Shown here: positions 41,472 to 49,592 of the stretch, piece after piece
How positions within the stretch are numbered: the stretch's first letter is position 1
How the letters are laid out: every line of letters begins with the position of its first letter
Assembly (NCBI RefSeq): GCF_028128765.1
Contig: NZ_LBJG01000009.1
Coordinates: forward strand, 48,357-112,356
From: Bradyrhizobium sp. CCBAU 51627
GTDB lineage: Bacteria; Pseudomonadota; Alphaproteobacteria; Rhizobiales; Xanthobacteraceae
DNA: 64,000 nucleotides
Reading direction: 5' to 3'
The notes under the pieces: generated by a model
Seen by the model: only the letters and a program-made list of their open reading frames with translations
Databases searched by the model: none
Told to the model about the DNA's origin: nothing
Position numbers and translations under genes: made by a program

Positions 41472-42275
41472 TCAACCCTTCCCGCCGCCCCACTTCGCCG
41501 CGCGCTTCTCGGCGAACGAGGCCAGTCCCTCCGCCGCCTCCGCACTCTGGCGCTTGAGGGAATGCAGCTGCACGAGCCGCGTGTAAGCCGCATCGTCCAC
41601 TGCCATTCCGCCGAACGAGCTTTCCAGCGCCAGACGTTTGGTCTCGGCCAGGGCCTCCGGGCCGTTGGCGAGCAACTGCTCGACCACCTTGCTGCCTGCG
41701 GCATCGAGATCAGCCAGCGGCACGACGTCGTGGACGAGACCGATGCGGCGGGCGTCCTCGGCGCCGAAACGTTCGCCTGTCAGCGCGTAACGGCGGACCT
41801 GCCGCACACCAATGGCGTCGCAGAGCTGCGGGATGATGATCGCCGCGGTCAGGCCCCAACGCACCTCGGTGATGGAGAACAGGGCGTTGTCGGCGGCGAT
41901 CACGACGTCGCAGGCTGCAATCACGCCGGTGCCGCCACCGAAGCAGCCACCTTGCACCAGGGCCACCGTCGGTATCGGCAGCGTGTTGAGCCGCTGCACG
42001 GCCTCGAACGTCGCCCGCGACGCCGCCTCGTTAGCCTCAGCCGATTGCGGCCGGACGCCGTTGATCCATTTGAGGTCGGCGCCGGCCTGGAAATGCTTGC
42101 CGTTCCCTTTGAGCACGACGATACGAAGATTGGGCTTCTTGCCCAGCTCGTCGATCGCCGCGAGCACGCCGGCGATCAGGGCACCGTCATAGGCGTTGTT
42201 GACCTCCGGCCGGTTCAAGGTGACGGTCGCAACCCCACGCTCATCGAGGGTCCACAGCACAGGGTTGGCATTCAT
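41472..42275 (-). CDS. Enoyl-CoA hydratase/isomerase family protein
   Basis: A 267-residue crotonase-fold enzyme. The oxyanion-hole and CoA-binding motifs are HFQAGADLKWI (around residue 62) and GGCFGGGTGVIAACDVVIAA (around 110-129), with a catalytic-type Glu in FSITEVRWGLTAA (around 138). Resemblance is to the methylglutaconyl/isohexenylglutaconyl-CoA hydratase side of the family, but substrate assignment is uncertain. It is divergent from the ketopantoate-reductase-like gene and not in an obvious pathway operon. Confidence 0.9.
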   Translation of the reverse strand: MNANPVLWTLDERGVATVTLNRPEVNNAYDGALIAGVLAAIDELGKKPNLRIVVLKGNGKHFQAGADLKWINGVRPQSAEANEAASRATFEAVQRLNTLPIPTVALVQGGCFGGGTGVIAACDVVIAADNALFSITEVRWGLTAAIIIPQLCDAIGVRQVRRYALTGERFGAEDARRIGLVHDVVPLADLDAAGSKVVEQLLANGPEALAETKRLALESSFGGMAVDDAAYTRLVQLHSLKRQSAEAAEGLASFAEKRAAKWGGGKG

Positions 42276-42430
42276 CGGCGATCCTCCGGTCGGATTGTTG
42301 GCCGCGCACTATGGCCGAGCCCCCACGCCTCGATCCATATCTTTCCGGCGTGGGGCGGTCGCGCCCATCGCATGGCGGCTTGTGTCATGCTGACGCCGGG
42401 CGACACTTCGAGGTCAAGGACAGAATCATT

Positions 42431-43405
42431 ATGCGCATCTGCATTTTCGGCGCGGGCGCCGTCGGCAGCCACATCGCGGTACGGCTGGCGCGCGCCGGCC
42501 ATGAGGTGTCGTGCGTGATGCGCGGCGCGCATCTGGAGGCGGCGCGCGCCAACGGCCTCAAGCTCCGCGTCGGCGATTCTGAGGTTTCCGTCAAGGTGAA
42601 CGCCTCGGGCGATCCGGCCCAGCTCGGCCCGCAGGACGTGGTGATCTCGACGCTGAAAGCCACCGCGCTCACCGGACTGGTCTCCAGCATCAAGCCGCTG
42701 CTGCAGGACGACACCGCGATCGTGTTCGCCCAGAACGGCATTCCCTGGTGGTACGGTATCGGCCTGCCGCCGCGGCACCCGACGCCGCCCGATATCTCGT
42801 TCCTTGATCCAGGCGGCCGCTTGCGCGCCTGCATTCCGAAAGAACGCATCGTTGGCGGTGTTGTCTTCTCCTCCAACGAGGTCATCGCGCCGGGCGTGGT
42901 GCAGAACCTGACGCCAGATCGTAACCGCCTCTTGATCGGGGAATGCGACGACCGCAATTGTGAACGCATCACCAAACTCCGCGGCGTCCTCCAGGACGCG
43001 CGGCTGGAATCGCCGCCGGTCGCCGAGATTCGCGAGGCGATCTGGTCAAAGCTGCTGACCAACATGTCGTTGTCGGTGCTGTGCCTGCTCACCGGCCAGA
43101 CCGCGCGCGGCGTGCGCGACGATCCGGCGTTCTCCGAAGTCATCCCGCGCATGCTGAACGAGGCCAACGAGATCGCGCAGTACTTCATCCCCGAGGTCAA
43201 GCGCGTGACCCGCAGCGGGCCTGCGCCCAACCACAAGCCGTCGCTGCTGCAGGACTACGAGCTCGGCCGCGCCATGGAGATCGACGTGCTGGTGAAGGCG
43301 CCCGCCGCCTTCGCGCGCACCGCCGGCCTGTCGACGCCGACGCTCGACCTGATTGCCGCGCTTGCGATCCAGAAGGCGCGCGACAAGGGGCTTTATTCGG
43401 CCTAA
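42431..43405 (+). CDS. Ketopantoate reductase family (PanE/ApbA) protein
   Basis: A 324-residue NADP-dependent reductase. The N-terminal Rossmann motif is ICIFGAGAVGSHIAVRLARA, and the C-terminal helical ApbA_C domain begins near residue 195 (WSKLLTNMSLSVLCLLTGQT). The catalytic Lys of PanE is at WSKLL. A second family member is at 57511, so one or both probably act on other 2-oxo acids rather than ketopantoate. The ATG at 42431 gives the Rossmann strand at the N-terminus; upstream extension is non-coding. Confidence 0.92.
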   Translation: MRICIFGAGAVGSHIAVRLARAGHEVSCVMRGAHLEAARANGLKLRVGDSEVSVKVNASGDPAQLGPQDVVISTLKATALTGLVSSIKPLLQDDTAIVFAQNGIPWWYGIGLPPRHPTPPDISFLDPGGRLRACIPKERIVGGVVFSSNEVIAPGVVQNLTPDRNRLLIGECDDRNCERITKLRGVLQDARLESPPVAEIREAIWSKLLTNMSLSVLCLLTGQTARGVRDDPAFSEVIPRMLNEANEIAQYFIPEVKRVTRSGPAPNHKPSLLQDYELGRAMEIDVLVKAPAAFARTAGLSTPTLDLIAALAIQKARDKGLYSA

Positions 43406-43408
43406 GTC

Positions 43409-44083
43409 TCAAATCTGGTCGATCCAGGCCGCAAGCGTGTCGAGCACCTCGGCCAACGCGTCTTCATTCGTGCGACCGGACTTCTTCAGCACCGCAAAGG
43501 AGTGATCGCCGCCTTCGACCTCATGCAGCGTCGTCCTCGCCCCAAGCGCGTCGATGACGGGCCGGAGATGACCGAGATCGGCAAGCCCGTCGCGCGTGCC
43601 TTGCAGGAACAGCATGGGAATTGCGATGCCGGCAAGGTGTTCAGCGCGCTCGCTCGACGGCTTCTTGGCGGCATGCAGCGGGAAGCCGAGAAAGGCGAGT
43701 CCCTTGACGCCGGGCAAGGGAGCCTTGGACTGCGCCTGCGACGTCATGCGGCCGCCGAACGACTTTCCGCCGGCGACGAGCATCATGCCGGGACACAGCC
43801 GCGCCGCCTCATCGACCGCCGCGCGGATGGCGGCGTGCGCGACCGCCGGCCGGTCGGGACGTCCCAGCTTGTTTTCCATGTAAGGAAAATTGAAGCGAAG
43901 CGTGGCGATGCCGCGGTCCGCCAGGCCTTCCGCGACCTTGGCCATCGACACATGCCGCATGTCGGTACCGGCGCCGTGCGCCAGCACGTAACACGCGCGC
44001 GCATTGGCAGGCTGCGTCAGGATCGCCGAGACCGTGCCGATCCGTTCGATGTCGAGCTTGAGCTCTGTCGCCTTGGCCGTCAT
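43409..44083 (-). CDS. Alpha/beta hydrolase, KANL3/Tex30-like
   Basis: A 224-residue cytosolic alpha/beta hydrolase. The oxyanion region is YVLAHGAGTDMRH (around residue 33). The nucleophile elbow is GGKSFGGRMTS with Ser as the probable nucleophile (around 108). A later Asp is in FLQGTRDGLADL and His in EVEGGDHSF. It resembles the KANL3/Tex30 (dienelactone-hydrolase-related) group of unknown substrate. It is convergent with the PanE-like gene, three bases apart, and follows the TetR gene on the same strand. Confidence 0.86.
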   Translation of the reverse strand: MTAKATELKLDIERIGTVSAILTQPANARACYVLAHGAGTDMRHVSMAKVAEGLADRGIATLRFNFPYMENKLGRPDRPAVAHAAIRAAVDEAARLCPGMMLVAGGKSFGGRMTSQAQSKAPLPGVKGLAFLGFPLHAAKKPSSERAEHLAGIAIPMLFLQGTRDGLADLGHLRPVIDALGARTTLHEVEGGDHSFAVLKKSGRTNEDALAEVLDTLAAWIDQI

Positions 44084-44164
44084 GACGCGTCACCCTTCGA
44101 TAGCTCTCATTCTGTTTGAGCGTTTTCTTCACGCGAACCCTTGCCCGCTTCGCCAGAAAACGCT

Positions 44165-44812
44165 TTAGCGGCTCGCCGGCCAGAGATAGTTCAGGACGTG
44201 ATTGAGTGTCGTCATGATCTTGCGGTCTCCGGCCTCGCTCTTCACTGGACCGAATTTGTCCTCAAGAGCCAGCTTGGCAAAACCGTGAACGGTGGACCAG
44301 GCGGCCGCGGCGGCGGTCTTCGCCTGCCTCGGCGTCCCACCGACGAGCTCGGCGATGATGATTTCGAACTCGTGGCCGGCCGCCCTGCTTGCCTGCCTGA
44401 GACGCGGATCGTCCGCGACGAGGCGCTTGTTGGCAAACATCATCTGGAAGCGGCCAGGATGCTTCAGCGCGAATTCGACATAGGCGAGGCCCTGGGCGTG
44501 GAGCTTTTCGCGCGCACCCTGCTTGCGGGACGCAGCGTCTCTCAGAGCGCCGGCCAGCGCTGCATAGCCGCGGATTGCCACCTCGGTCAAAAGACCCTGC
44601 GCATTGCCGAAATGATGCGACGGCGCGGCCGGAGACACGCCGGCGCGGCGGGCAGCTTCGCGCAGGGTGAACCCTTCGGCCCCTTGCTCGGCGAGAATGG
44701 CCTCGCTGGCCGCAATCAGGGCTTCCTGGAGCTCACCATGATGATAGCCGGCTTCCGGCTTCGGAACCTTGTGGCTCGGCTTGGCGCGCGCGGGCGCGAT
44801 CGGTTTCGTCAT
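44165..44812 (-). CDS. TetR/AcrR family transcriptional regulator
   Basis: A 215-residue TetR regulator. The HTH region is FTLREAARRAGVSPAAPSHHF (around residues 47-67), preceded by a Lys/Pro-rich tail, and the C-terminal domain resembles the WHG/TetR_C_33 type. The ATG at 44812 is chosen; an upstream in-frame ATG would add five residues. It is divergent from the Tat-leader SDR gene, and two 16-base direct repeats in the 76-base gap are its likely operators. Confidence 0.92.
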   Translation of the reverse strand: MTKPIAPARAKPSHKVPKPEAGYHHGELQEALIAASEAILAEQGAEGFTLREAARRAGVSPAAPSHHFGNAQGLLTEVAIRGYAALAGALRDAASRKQGAREKLHAQGLAYVEFALKHPGRFQMMFANKRLVADDPRLRQASRAAGHEFEIIIAELVGGTPRQAKTAAAAAWSTVHGFAKLALEDKFGPVKSEAGDRKIMTTLNHVLNYLWPASR

Positions 44813-44818
44813 GCGTAA

Positions 44819-44870
44819 ACTTGACACTGTTCAGATTGAGGCCTATCTATCTTAACACTGTTTAGATTGA
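44819..44870. promoter_or_regulatory. Two direct-repeat TetR operators
   Basis: ACACTGTTCAGATTGA (44824-44839) and ACACTGTTTAGATTGA (44855-44870) differ at one base and are 31 bases apart, about three helical turns. The second forms a near-palindrome, TCTTAACACTGTTTAGA (44850-44866). They fill the space between divergent tetR and SDR starts, so both promoters are probably repressed. Confidence 0.75.
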
Positions 44871-44888
44871 CCGGCCCTGGAGTTCGAA

Positions 44889-45833
44889 ATGACCGAAACC
44901 GAGCCTAGCACCGCGACCTCTCCGATGAAACGGCGCCATCTGGTCGGCGGCGCTGTGCTGGGTATGCTGACGAGCGCCCTCGGCGGTCTCGTCGGCGGCG
45001 TAGCGCTCGGTCAGGGTGCGGCGCTGCCCCAGCAGAAACCGAGCGGCCGCCAGCGTTTCATCGACAAGGTCATCATCGTGACCGGCGGCACGTCCGGCAT
45101 CGGCCGCGCTGCCGCACTGATGTTCGCCGCCGAAGGCGGCAAGGTGGTGTTCTGCGGACGCAATGTCGAGCGCGGAGCGAAGGTGGAAGACCAGATCAAG
45201 GCGCGCGGCGGCGACGCGGCATTCGTCCGGGCCGACGTCCGCAACGAGGCCGAGGTCAAGGCAATGGTCGACAAGACGATCGATCTTCATGGCCGCCTCG
45301 ACGTCGCTTTCAACAATGCCGGAATTTCCATCGAGAAACCGCTGCATCAGTACAGCGCAGCCGAATTCGACGATGTGATCAATACCGATCTGCGCGGCGT
45401 ATTCCTGTCGATGAAGTACCAGATTCCGCACATGCTGGAGAAGGGCGGATCGATCGTCGTCACCTCGTCATCCAACGCCATTGCCACGACGGCGAAGCGC
45501 TCGGCCTATTCGGCGGCCAAACGCGGGCTTGTCGGCATGGTCCAGGCCGCGGCACTCGAATATGCCCAGCACGGCATCCGCATCAATACGCTGATCCCGG
45601 GCACGACGGATACGCCGTTCATCCGCAGGCTTGCCGGTATGGAAAATCTGCCCGATGCGGCCTGGCACATCGCCATCGCGCAATGGGCCAAAAGCCATGT
45701 GCCGGGGATGCAGCGGGTGGCGACCGCCGAGGAGATCGCGGCCTTCGCGCTCGTGCTCGCCTCGGACGATCATCCCTACACGACGGGCGGCCAATTCGTC
45801 ATCGATGGCGGCAAGACCGCGCAGGCGGGATAA
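44889..45833 (+). CDS. SDR family oxidoreductase with Tat-like leader
   Basis: A 314-residue short-chain dehydrogenase. The cofactor motif is VTGGTSGIGRAAALMFA (around residue 66), NNAG is in VAFNNAGIS, and the catalytic Tyr-x-x-x-Lys is in YSAAKRGLV (around 207) after the Ser of VTSSSN. Unusually, residues 1-45 look like an export or anchor signal: a twin-arginine stretch (MKRRHLVGG) followed by hydrophobic VLGMLTSALGGLVGG. This suggests a periplasmic or membrane-attached enzyme. It is divergent from and probably repressed by the TetR gene. Substrate unknown. Confidence 0.9.
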   Translation: MTETEPSTATSPMKRRHLVGGAVLGMLTSALGGLVGGVALGQGAALPQQKPSGRQRFIDKVIIVTGGTSGIGRAAALMFAAEGGKVVFCGRNVERGAKVEDQIKARGGDAAFVRADVRNEAEVKAMVDKTIDLHGRLDVAFNNAGISIEKPLHQYSAAEFDDVINTDLRGVFLSMKYQIPHMLEKGGSIVVTSSSNAIATTAKRSAYSAAKRGLVGMVQAAALEYAQHGIRINTLIPGTTDTPFIRRLAGMENLPDAAWHIAIAQWAKSHVPGMQRVATAEEIAAFALVLASDDHPYTTGGQFVIDGGKTAQAG

Positions 45834-45881
45834 CCATCAGCCTGAAAACACAATTATCGCCACCCGGGGTTGGCGTACTAC

Positions 45882-45903
45882 GGCGGGCGGGCTTGCGCCC
45901 GCC
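45882..45903. terminator. Hairpin after the SDR gene
   Basis: GGCGGGCG, six-base loop, CGCCCGCC: a strong stem about 50 bases after the SDR stop and 60 bases before the acyl-CoA dehydrogenase. There is no T run, so intrinsic termination is uncertain. Confidence 0.5.
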
Positions 45904-45965
45904 TTGACCGTTGTGGCACGCATGATGCGCACGCGCGTTTACGACAAGATCGACCGAGGGTGACC

Positions 45966-47111
45966 ATGTCCTACCGCTCCTCCTGGATGACCGAAGAGCT
46001 CGACGTCTTCCGCAACCAGTTCCGGAAATATCTCGCCAAGGATCTGGCGCCGCACGCCGAAAAATGGCGCGAGCAGAAGATGGTCGATCGCTTCGCCTGG
46101 CGCGGGCTTGGCGAGATGGGCGCACTGCTGGCGAGCGTGCCGGAGGAATATGGCGGCCTCGGCGCGACGTTCGCCTACGACGCCGCGGTGCTGGACGACC
46201 TCGAAAGCACCGTGCCGGAGCTGACGACCGGCGTCTCCGTGCACAGTGCCATCGTCGCCCATTACATTCTCAATTACGGCTCGGAGGAGCAGAAGAAGCG
46301 CTGGCTGCCCAAGATGGCCTCGGGCGAGATGGTCGGCGCCATCGCCATGACCGAGCCCGGCACCGGCTCGGATTTGCAGGCCGTCAAGACCACCGCGAAG
46401 AAGCAGGGCAATTCTTACGTCATCAACGGCCAGAAGACGTTCATCACCAACGGTCAGGCCGCCGATCTCGTCATCGTAGTCGCCCGCACAGGCGAAGCCG
46501 GGGCAAAAGGAATTTCGCTGATCGTGGTCGAGACCGCAAGCGTAGACGGCTACAAGCGCGGGCGCAACCTCGACAAGATCGGCCTGCACGCCTCCGACAC
46601 GTCCGAGCTGTTCTTCGACAATGTCACGGTTCCGCCGGAAAACCTCCTCGGCAAGGAGGAAGGCCAAGGCTTCGTCCAGCTCATGCAGCAATTGCCGCAG
46701 GAGCGGCTGGCACTCGCGGTCGGCGCCGTCGCCGCGATGGAGCGGGCCGTGAAACTCACCACCGAATACACCAAGGAGCGGAAGGCATTCGGCAAGCCGC
46801 TGCTCGACTTCCAGAACACCGCCTTCACGCTGGCCGAGCGCAAGACCGAAGCGCTGATCGCGCGCGTCTTCGTCGACTGGTGCATCGAGCGGCTGGTCGC
46901 CAAGGACCTCGACACCGTCACGGCGTCGATGGCGAAATATTGGTGCTCGGACAAGCAGGTCCAGACCGCCGACGAATGCCTCCAGCTGTTCGGCGGCTAC
47001 GGCTACATGCAGGAATACCCGATCTCGCGCATCTTCATCGATTCCCGCATCCAGAAGATCTATGGCGGCACCAACGAAATCATGAAGCTGTTGATCGCAA
47101 GGTCGCTGTAG
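45966..47111 (+). CDS. Acyl-CoA dehydrogenase
   Basis: A 381-residue flavoenzyme that introduces an alpha-beta double bond into an acyl-CoA. The FAD and substrate block is IAMTEPGTGSDLQAVKTTA (around residue 120), followed by NGQKTFITNGQ. The catalytic Glu is in the C-terminal YGGTNEIMKLLIARSL. It is of the long-chain/isovaleryl type by overall pattern. The ATG at 45966 follows GAGGGTGACC; upstream in-frame sequence includes the terminator-like hairpin. It is monocistronic and convergent with the LysR gene. Confidence 0.93.
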   Translation: MSYRSSWMTEELDVFRNQFRKYLAKDLAPHAEKWREQKMVDRFAWRGLGEMGALLASVPEEYGGLGATFAYDAAVLDDLESTVPELTTGVSVHSAIVAHYILNYGSEEQKKRWLPKMASGEMVGAIAMTEPGTGSDLQAVKTTAKKQGNSYVINGQKTFITNGQAADLVIVVARTGEAGAKGISLIVVETASVDGYKRGRNLDKIGLHASDTSELFFDNVTVPPENLLGKEEGQGFVQLMQQLPQERLALAVGAVAAMERAVKLTTEYTKERKAFGKPLLDFQNTAFTLAERKTEALIARVFVDWCIERLVAKDLDTVTASMAKYWCSDKQVQTADECLQLFGGYGYMQEYPISRIFIDSRIQKIYGGTNEIMKLLIARSL

Positions 47112-47116
47112 TCAGC

Positions 47117-48001
47117 CTATTTCATCCGCTTGTCGGCGGCGATGAAGTCGATGAAGGTCCTCACCTTTGCGGAGAGGTATTTGCGGCTGGGATAGACCGC
47201 GAACAGCTTGCCGACGAAGATGATATGCTCGGGCAGGACGTGCTCGAGCCGTCCGCTGGCGATATCGTCGGCGACCAGCCATTTCGGCAGGAAGGCGAGG
47301 CCCATGCCTTCGAGAGCAGCCATGTGCAGCAGCGTTTCGTTGCCGCTGCGCAGCACCGGATTGAGCTTGACGGTCTCAGGTCCGTTCTCACCGGTGAAGG
47401 AAAAGCTCTCGCCGGGATAGAGCGCATAGTGCAACAGCGGGATTCCTGAGAGATCGGCGAAGGTCCTCAGGCGCCCCGCACGTTTGAGGAAAGCGGGTGC
47501 GGCCACCATGTAGAACGGGACGCCCGTGATGGGGCGCGCGATCAGCGCCTCGTCTGGCGTACCGGTCGCGCGCAACGCAAGATCGAATCCCTCCTCGACG
47601 AGGTTGACCAGCCGTCCGCTGAGATCGATGTCGAGGCGCACCTCAGGATAGCGCGTCTGGTAATCTGCCAGCACACCCGCGAACATCGCGTTCGCCATCC
47701 ACACTGGCGCCGTCATCCGTAGCGTGCCGTGCGGCACGACGGTCGCGTTGCTGACGACGGCCTCGACCTCGTCGAGTGAATCCAGCATCTGCCGCGCCTG
47801 CTCGAAATAGAGTGCGCCGCTCTCGCTCAGGCTGACGCGCCGGCTGGTCCGGTTGAGCAGCCGCGTGCCCAGCCGCTTCTCGAGCTGCATGACGTGCTTG
47901 CTCGCCATGGCCGGCGAAATGCGCAGGCGCTGCGCCGCGTTCGCAAAGCTCTTCAGCTCCGCGACCAGGCAAAACACCCTCATGCTGACTAGGGAATCCA
48001 T
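47117..48001 (-). CDS. LysR family transcriptional regulator
   Basis: A 294-residue LysR protein. The HTH is at residues 1-60 (FANAAQRLRISPAMASKHVM, QLEKRLGTRLLNRTSRR) and the effector domain is at about 88-290. The start MDSLVSMRV at 48001 matches the family; a codon ten residues earlier is less likely. It is divergent from the DoxX-DsrE-TlpA cluster across about 100 bases in which ACTATCAA occurs twice (48005 and 48064). It probably regulates that cluster. Confidence 0.93.
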   Translation of the reverse strand: MDSLVSMRVFCLVAELKSFANAAQRLRISPAMASKHVMQLEKRLGTRLLNRTSRRVSLSESGALYFEQARQMLDSLDEVEAVVSNATVVPHGTLRMTAPVWMANAMFAGVLADYQTRYPEVRLDIDLSGRLVNLVEEGFDLALRATGTPDEALIARPITGVPFYMVAAPAFLKRAGRLRTFADLSGIPLLHYALYPGESFSFTGENGPETVKLNPVLRSGNETLLHMAALEGMGLAFLPKWLVADDIASGRLEHVLPEHIIFVGKLFAVYPSRKYLSAKVRTFIDFIAADKRMK

Positions 48002-48103
48002 AAGACTATCAACATCCAGGAAACGAACCAATCCCGGAAGCGATAATGATCAAAAATGGGGAAACTATCAAATGGTGGCAGCCCCACATTCCGGAGAACC
48101 ACC

Positions 48104-48532
48104 ATGTCGACCACTACCCTTGAGACCGCCACTCCCGGACGCCCTCTTCGCATCGGCCTCTGGACCGCGCAGATCCTCATCGCCTTCGCTTTCATCGGCG
48201 CGGGGTTCGTCAAGCTCACCACGCCCATTCCCCAGCTGGCCGCGATGATGCCTTGGGCCGGCCAGTATTCCGAAACGTTCGTTCGCTTCATCGCGCTGGT
48301 CGATCTCGCCGGCGGCATCGGCGTTCTCCTGCCGGCCCTGACGCGCATCCTGCCGCGCCTGACCGTACTCGCTGCGCTCGGCTGCTCCGTGCTGCAGGTG
48401 TTCGCGCTCGTGTTCCACCTCTCGCGCGGCGAAGCCGAGGTGACGCCGCTGAACCTGGTCCTGCTGGCGCTCAGCCTGTTCGTGCTGTGGGGGCGCAACA
48501 GCAAGGCGCCGATCACGCCACGTCAGTTCTAA
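48104..48532 (+). CDS. DoxX family membrane protein
   Basis: A 142-residue protein with four membrane helices (IGLWTAQILIAFAFIGAGFV first), of the DoxX family. Family members occur with thiosulfate oxidation and thiol-redox systems; some support oxidative-stress resistance. A GGAG stretch precedes the ATG at 48104. It is the first gene of a three-gene set with DsrE and TlpA-like genes and is divergent from a LysR gene. Confidence 0.88.
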   Translation: MSTTTLETATPGRPLRIGLWTAQILIAFAFIGAGFVKLTTPIPQLAAMMPWAGQYSETFVRFIALVDLAGGIGVLLPALTRILPRLTVLAALGCSVLQVFALVFHLSRGEAEVTPLNLVLLALSLFVLWGRNSKAPITPRQF

Positions 48533-48553
48533 AGTGGCGGGACCCTACCCGCT

Positions 48554-49015
48554 ATGATACGAGCCAATGGATGGTCCCGCAGGGGCCTGCTCGCGGGCAC
48601 TGCGATCCTCACGGCCGGCGGCGCGGCCGCGGCCAAGGAGGATCGCCTCGCCGACGGCGTCGTGATCCTGATCGACAGCAACGAGCCTCATGTGATGGGA
48701 CACGCCATCAGCTATTCGGCCAATCTCGCCAAGCACTTTGCCGAGAAGGGCGCGCGATTGCTGATCGAGGTCGTCGCCAACGGCAAGGGCATCGACGTCT
48801 TCCGCGCGGACAAGACGCCGCTGGTCGAGCCGCTCGCAACGCTGCGGCAATCGCTGCCCAACCTCACCTACAGCATGTGCGCCTCGTCGAAGGCGATCGC
48901 GGAAGCCAAGGAGCAGGTCTCGATTCCGCTGATCCCGGGCACGAACCTCGTGCCCTTCGGCATCGGACGCGTCGTCGACCTGCAACTCAAGGGCTGGGCC
49001 TATATCCATGCGTGA
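48554..49015 (+). CDS. DsrE family protein with Tat-type signal
   Basis: A 153-residue protein. Residues 1-27 carry a twin-arginine leader (WSRRGLLAGTAILTAGGAAA). The rest is a DsrE/DsrF-like alpha/beta domain (DGVVILIDSNEPHVMGHAI, LLIEVVANGKGIDVF). A single cysteine (SMCASSKA, around residue 112) lies where persulfide-carrying DsrE proteins have their active cysteine. A periplasmic sulfur-relay or thiol role is plausible. It starts 21 bases after DoxX and overlaps the TlpA-like gene by eight bases. Confidence 0.85.
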   Translation: MIRANGWSRRGLLAGTAILTAGGAAAAKEDRLADGVVILIDSNEPHVMGHAISYSANLAKHFAEKGARLLIEVVANGKGIDVFRADKTPLVEPLATLRQSLPNLTYSMCASSKAIAEAKEQVSIPLIPGTNLVPFGIGRVVDLQLKGWAYIHA

Positions 49016-49592
49016 GAGGCCTCGCGTGATGTCACGGCGATCGCTCCTGATCGCAGCGCCGACGCTTCTTGCCTCCCTGCGCGCGGGCCGCGCGCAGGAC
49101 AGCTGGCCGCCGGTATTCGAAGCCGGCCGCAGCCAGTTCACGGTGGTGCGGCCGCGCGCAGCGATGCCCCAGCTCAGACTGCAAGACCCGAGCGGCCGGG
49201 ATGCTACCGTGTCGGCGAAGCCTGGACGCATCACCCTGGTGAACTTCTGGGCCACCTGGTGCGCGGCCTGCCGCCTCGACCTGCCGACGCTGGCGCGCCT
49301 TGCGGGATCGCGGCCCGACCGGCTCGACATCGTCGCGATCTGCACGGACACGAAGGATCTGCGCGAGGTCCGCACGTTCTTGGGCAGCCTCGGCGTAAGA
49401 GACCTCGCCTGCTATGCCGACACCTATGGTGCGGCGGCGCAAGCATCCACCGAGATGTTCCCAATCATCGGCATGCCCATCACGTATCTCGTCGGGACGA
49501 GCGGCCGGGTCGAAGGCTACATCGCGGGCGCGCCCGACTGGCTCTCACCGGAAGGCGCGCGGCTGCTGCAATTCTATCGCCAGCAAACCTAG
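49008..49592 (+). CDS. TlpA-like thioredoxin-fold protein with Tat-type signal
   Basis: A 194-residue thioredoxin-fold protein. An N-terminal export signal (SRRSLLIAAPTLLASL, twin arginine) is cleaved after GRAQ. The redox centre is NFWATWCAACRLDLPTL (CAAC, around residue 87) and the cis-Pro loop is GMPITYLVG (around 160). TlpA/ResA proteins reduce periplasmic disulfides. It overlaps the DsrE gene by eight bases and its stop overlaps the convergent amidohydrolase gene by four. The start may be 49008 or the ATG at 49029. Confidence 0.88.
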   Translation: MRERPRVMSRRSLLIAAPTLLASLRAGRAQDSWPPVFEAGRSQFTVVRPRAAMPQLRLQDPSGRDATVSAKPGRITLVNFWATWCAACRLDLPTLARLAGSRPDRLDIVAICTDTKDLREVRTFLGSLGVRDLACYADTYGAAAQASTEMFPIIGMPITYLVGTSGRVEGYIAGAPDWLSPEGARLLQFYRQQT

